17,292 nucleotides of DNA, from NCBI GenBank assembly GCA_945869365.1, contig CAMBOW010000037.1, forward strand, positions 1 through 17,292, written 5' to 3'. This DNA comes from Flavobacterium psychrophilum (GTDB lineage: Bacteria; Bacteroidota; Bacteroidia; Flavobacteriales; Flavobacteriaceae). The translations under genes were made by a program, and so were the position numbers. The notes below the pieces were generated by a model. The model was not told the origin of the DNA, searched no databases, and saw only the letters and a program-made list of their open reading frames with translations. Of this stretch, positions 14,727-17,292 are shown in pieces. Position 1 is the first letter of the stretch; each line of letters starts with the position of its first letter.

Positions 14727-14766
14727 AAAAAAAGCAGTAGGATTCCTTACTGCTTTTTGCTTTTAA
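14727..14766. terminator. Bidirectional terminator between M36 copy 2 and the DUF3078 gene
   Basis: AAAAAGCAGTA (14729-14739) pairs perfectly with TACTGCTTTTT (14748-14758), and two further pairs (one G-U) close the stem to an ATTC loop. A T-run follows on the + side and an A7 run (T7 on the minus strand) on the other, so it can stop transcription from both sides. The stop codon of the DUF3078 gene (14747-14749) lies inside the stem. Confidence 0.88.
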
Positions 14767-15705
14767 ATTCGTAGACAGTTCCAATGCCCATCATTTGCTT
14801 GAGTTGAATTTTTGGCCCAACGGTTATTTGTTGTCCGTTTACAATTTCTTTGGCTTTGATGTCGTCATCGTAGATGAGATTCAACCCAAAATTGGCTTTT
14901 AAGTATTGGTTGGCAATGAGTTCAAATTGAATATGCCAATCGACATCAATATTGCCAAATTTGTTGATGTAATCGGAGTATAACGACAATCGGTTTTCCA
15001 TCACTACATTTTTCATTATCTCTTTTTTGTATGAATTAGAAATGAGCATTCCCAATTCGGTCCGGGTTTGTTTTCCTGTCGAAAGCAGTACACCGTTTGT
15101 ATCATAAAGGGCTGGCGCAACTCCAAAAGCACCTTGATTGGCTAGATTTTTGTCGAGCACCAAGGTGTTTTTTATGGTGAGTGGCGACAAGTACAAGCTG
15201 AATTTTTTTCTTTCAACATGTATTCTGCTCCAATTCCCAAAAAAGTATAGGCAGGCGCAAATGGTTTAGAAATCGCGATGTCGGTATTAGGGTAATTGTA
15301 TCCGTTGGTGAATTGGGTGTTGAAATTGAATTTGGCTGAATGATACCAATTGGACAAACTGTCTTTGCGGTAGCCATAGGTAGAGCTAAACTGAAACACA
15401 TCATCGGTTTTGCGCACTTCGATGCCGTCTTGCTTGTTTACACCATAGCGCACAATCAATTCGTTGTGCCATTTTTGGTTGGCTTCGCTGTAGGTTCGGG
15501 TGAAATTTCCTTTTGCCAAACCTGAAATCGAACTCACGCCTCCCGCATTCCAGTTGATAAATACAATGTCATTCAAGTCAAAACCTACTAAGTTTTTACT
15601 TTTCCAATTGGTCTGGACGGGTTTTTTCGCAACGGCTAGGCTATCTATCGATTGCGCAAAAGCAGATATAGAAAACAAAGCCAAGACAATATATAGTAAA
15701 CGCAT
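14747..15705 (-). pseudogene. DUF3078 family outer-membrane-type protein, frameshifted
   Basis: Two minus-strand frames together make one DUF3078 protein of about 319 residues. The first (from ATG 15703-15705) has a signal peptide (M-R-L-L-Y-I-V..A-F-A-Q), N-W-N-A-G-G and aromatic-rich beta strands, and runs to L-K-E-K-N-S before ending in an unrelated tail. The second continues as F-S-L-Y-L-S-P-L-T-I-K-N-T to the end at 14747. The break is at an A7 run on the minus strand (15203-15209); eight A would restore K-E-K-K-F-S-L-Y. No other damage is visible, so sequencing error, recent mutation or slippage are all possible. DUF3078 proteins are predicted surface beta-barrels of unknown function. 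The start is 55 bp after the dxs stop, with no clear promoter between, so dxs and this gene probably share a transcript. Confidence 0.85.
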
Positions 15706-15760
15706 GCGCTAGAGTTTAGGGATAGAACGAGTTTTGGAAACTAAAAGTGTGCCGCAAAAT

Positions 15761-17292
15761 TCAACTTTTTACATAATAATCAAAAAGAATTTGCAAACTT
15801 TTTGCGTCCAATTTGCTATACCGTTGCAACTCTTCGACGGTTCCTTGGGCAATAAATTCATCGGGGATGCCTACAATTTTAAGGCCAGTTTGGTAGTGGT
15901 GTGTGGCTGCAAATTCGGCTATAGCAGAGCCAAATCCGCCTGTTGCAGTTCCGTCCTCGAGAGTAATGAGCCAGCTGAATTTTTGGAACAGCTCATGCAA
16001 CAACGCTTCGTCCAACGGTTTGATGAATTTAAAATCATAGTGCGCAATTGCATTTGAGTTTTCGCTTAACGCGATGGCCTCCGTTGCATTTTGCGCCATA
16101 GTTCCGGTAGTCAAAATCGCTATTTTCGTTCCGTTTTTTAGCATTTCGGCTTTGCCAATTTCTATTTTTTGAAAGGGTTTTTGCCAGTTCATGTTTTTAC
16201 CCCGTCCACGAGGGTAGCGAATGGCGATAGGTTGGTTTAAGCCTAATTGAGCAGTATATAATAGGTTGCGTAAATCAATTTCGTTTCGTGGAGCACAAAT
16301 AATCAATTTGGGAATGCAGCGCAAATAAGCCAAATCAAAAACACCGTGGTGTGTAGCGCCGTCTTCGCCCACCAATCCTGCACGGTCTATACAAAAGATA
16401 ACGGGTAAATTTTGTAAGGCCACATCGTGGATAAGTTGGTCGTAGGCGCGCTGCAAAAAAGTCGAATAAATGGCACAGTAAACGATCATTCCTTGAGTAG
16501 TCATTCCGGCTGACAAGGTGACCGCATGTTGTTCGGCAATCCCTACATCAAAGGCGCGATCGGGGAAGGCATCCATCATATATTTCAGGGAACTTCCGGT
16601 GGGCATAGCCGGAGTAATCCCAATAATTTTCTCGTTTTGTTGTGCCAATTCAACCAAGGTTAAGCCAAATACATCTTGGTATCTAGGGGGTTGAACAGCC
16701 AAATTCTTGGGTTTCAATTCGCCTGTTTGCGCGTTAAATTTACCAGGAGCATGGTAGATTACTTGGTTCTCTTCGGCTTGTTGAAGGCCTTTGCCTTTGG
16801 TGGTGATGAGGTGCAAAAACCGCGGTCCTTTTAACGGTTGCAAACGGCGTAATTCGGAAATTACTGCAGGTAAATCGTGTCCGTCTATTGGTCCGGAATA
16901 ATCAATGTTAAGAGAGCTAATCCAGTTGTACTCGTCGGCATATTCGCCTGATTTGATTGCCGTAAAATAATTTTTTAGGGCACCCACACTCGGATCAATT
17001 CCGATTGCATTGTCGTTGAGAATAATGAGTAAGTTGGCCTCAGTCACCCCGGCGTGATTCAAGGCTTCAAACGCCATACCTGAAGCAATAGAGGCGTCGC
17101 CAATCACGGCTATGTGTGTGCGGTTGGGAAAGCCATTTAGTGCAGAGGCCAATGCCATGCCCAGTGCCGCCGAAATCGAGGTGGAGGAATGCCCAGTCCC
17201 AAATGCGTCGTATGGACTTTCGTCCCGTTTGGGAAAGCCAGATAGCCCTTCAAATTGGCGATTGGTGTGAAACAAATCTCTACGACCGGTGA
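15761..17292 (-). CDS. dxs: 1-deoxy-D-xylulose-5-phosphate synthase (5' end beyond window)
   Basis: The visible 510 codons are the C-terminal four fifths of Dxs, which condenses pyruvate and glyceraldehyde 3-phosphate to DXP using thiamine diphosphate, the first step of the MEP isoprenoid pathway. The frame is open to the window edge (T-G-R-R-D-L-F-H-T-N), so the true start lies about 100 codons further right; the TTG at 17273-17275 is internal. Visible marks: S-G-F-P-K-R, G-H-S-S-T-S-I-S, the TPP/Mg region G-D-A-S-I-A-S-G (Asp codon 17096-17098) to N-D-N, and the catalytic Glu in G-I-A-E-Q-H-A-V (codon 16532-16534). The pyrimidine-binding and C-terminal transketolase domains follow. G-D-A in place of the usual G-D-G is, as I recall, normal in flavobacteria. 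DUF3078 follows at 55 bp. Confidence 0.96.
   Translation of the reverse strand, partial: TGRRDLFHTNRQFEGLSGFPKRDESPYDAFGTGHSSTSISAALGMALASALNGFPNRTHIAVIGDASIASGMAFEALNHAGVTEANLLIILNDNAIGIDPSVGALKNYFTAIKSGEYADEYNWISSLNIDYSGPIDGHDLPAVISELRRLQPLKGPRFLHLITTKGKGLQQAEENQVIYHAPGKFNAQTGELKPKNLAVQPPRYQDVFGLTLVELAQQNEKIIGITPAMPTGSSLKYMMDAFPDRAFDVGIAEQHAVTLSAGMTTQGMIVYCAIYSTFLQRAYDQLIHDVALQNLPVIFCIDRAGLVGEDGATHHGVFDLAYLRCIPKLIICAPRNEIDLRNLLYTAQLGLNQPIAIRYPRGRGKNMNWQKPFQKIEIGKAEMLKNGTKIAILTTGTMAQNATEAIALSENSNAIAHYDFKFIKPLDEALLHELFQKFSWLITLEDGTATGGFGSAIAEFAATHHYQTGLKIVGIPDEFIAQGTVEELQRYSKLDAKSLQILFDYYVKS

Noticed and set aside
17273..17275. TTG as the start of dxs
   Set aside because: The frame stays open to the window edge with conserved Dxs residues (T-G-R-R-D), so the true start is outside the window.
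1..17292. Mobile element, phage or defence system
   Set aside because: No transposase, integrase, phage structural, nuclease-helicase or toxin-antitoxin gene is seen; gene content is housekeeping plus secreted proteases.

Overview
The window is a stretch of chromosome from a member of the Bacteroidota, most likely Flavobacteriaceae and Flavobacterium-like. The evidence is the Bacteroidetes promoter form TTTG-N19-TAnnTTTG in front of two genes, type IX secretion (Por) C-terminal sorting domains on two exported proteases, signature families of the group (DUF3109, DUF3078, a HupE/UreJ-like membrane protein), weak or absent Shine-Dalgarno sequences, and a palindromic intergenic element of a type I recall from Flavobacterium genomes. 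Nothing in the window looks like a phage, plasmid, insertion sequence or CRISPR array. It reads as ordinary chromosome with one duplicated gene pair.

Layout. (1) 1-219: intergenic DNA with a degenerate 7-bp telomere-like repeat and a pyrimidine-rich tract, possibly after the end of an upstream gene. (2) 220-2858, + strand: a tight three-gene unit of HupE/UreJ-like membrane protein, dCMP deaminase-family enzyme and S41 C-terminal processing peptidase. A 64-codon membrane microprotein converges on it from the - strand and overlaps its last codons. (3) 3227-9132, + strand: DUF3109 Cys-rich protein, nrdB, nrdA and dgt. nrdB and nrdA encode a class I ribonucleotide reductase that closely resembles the eukaryotic type, and dgt encodes a dGTP triphosphohydrolase. 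With the dCMP deaminase upstream, much of the window concerns dNTP supply and balance. (4) 9209-14707, + strand: two tandem paralogous M36 (fungalysin-type) metallopeptidases. Each has a signal peptide, propeptide, PA domain inserted in the catalytic region, HExxH site and T9SS sorting tail, and each has its own near-identical promoter. A terminator separates them. (5) 14747-17292, - strand: dxs (5' part beyond the window edge) followed by a DUF3078 gene broken by a one-base frameshift in an A7 run. A bidirectional terminator separates this unit from the M36 pair.

Points that stand out: an apparent His-to-Tyr change at the probable catalytic proton-donor position in the first M36 copy, while the second keeps His; the shared promoter architecture of the two proteases; the A-run frameshift in the DUF3078 gene; the probable leaderless start of the DUF3109 gene beside nrdB; and a terminator hairpin that rules out the longest reading-frame start of dgt. 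I did not find a clearly new multi-gene system. The best candidates for new biology are the diverged M36 pair and the DUF3109-RNR neighbourhood.
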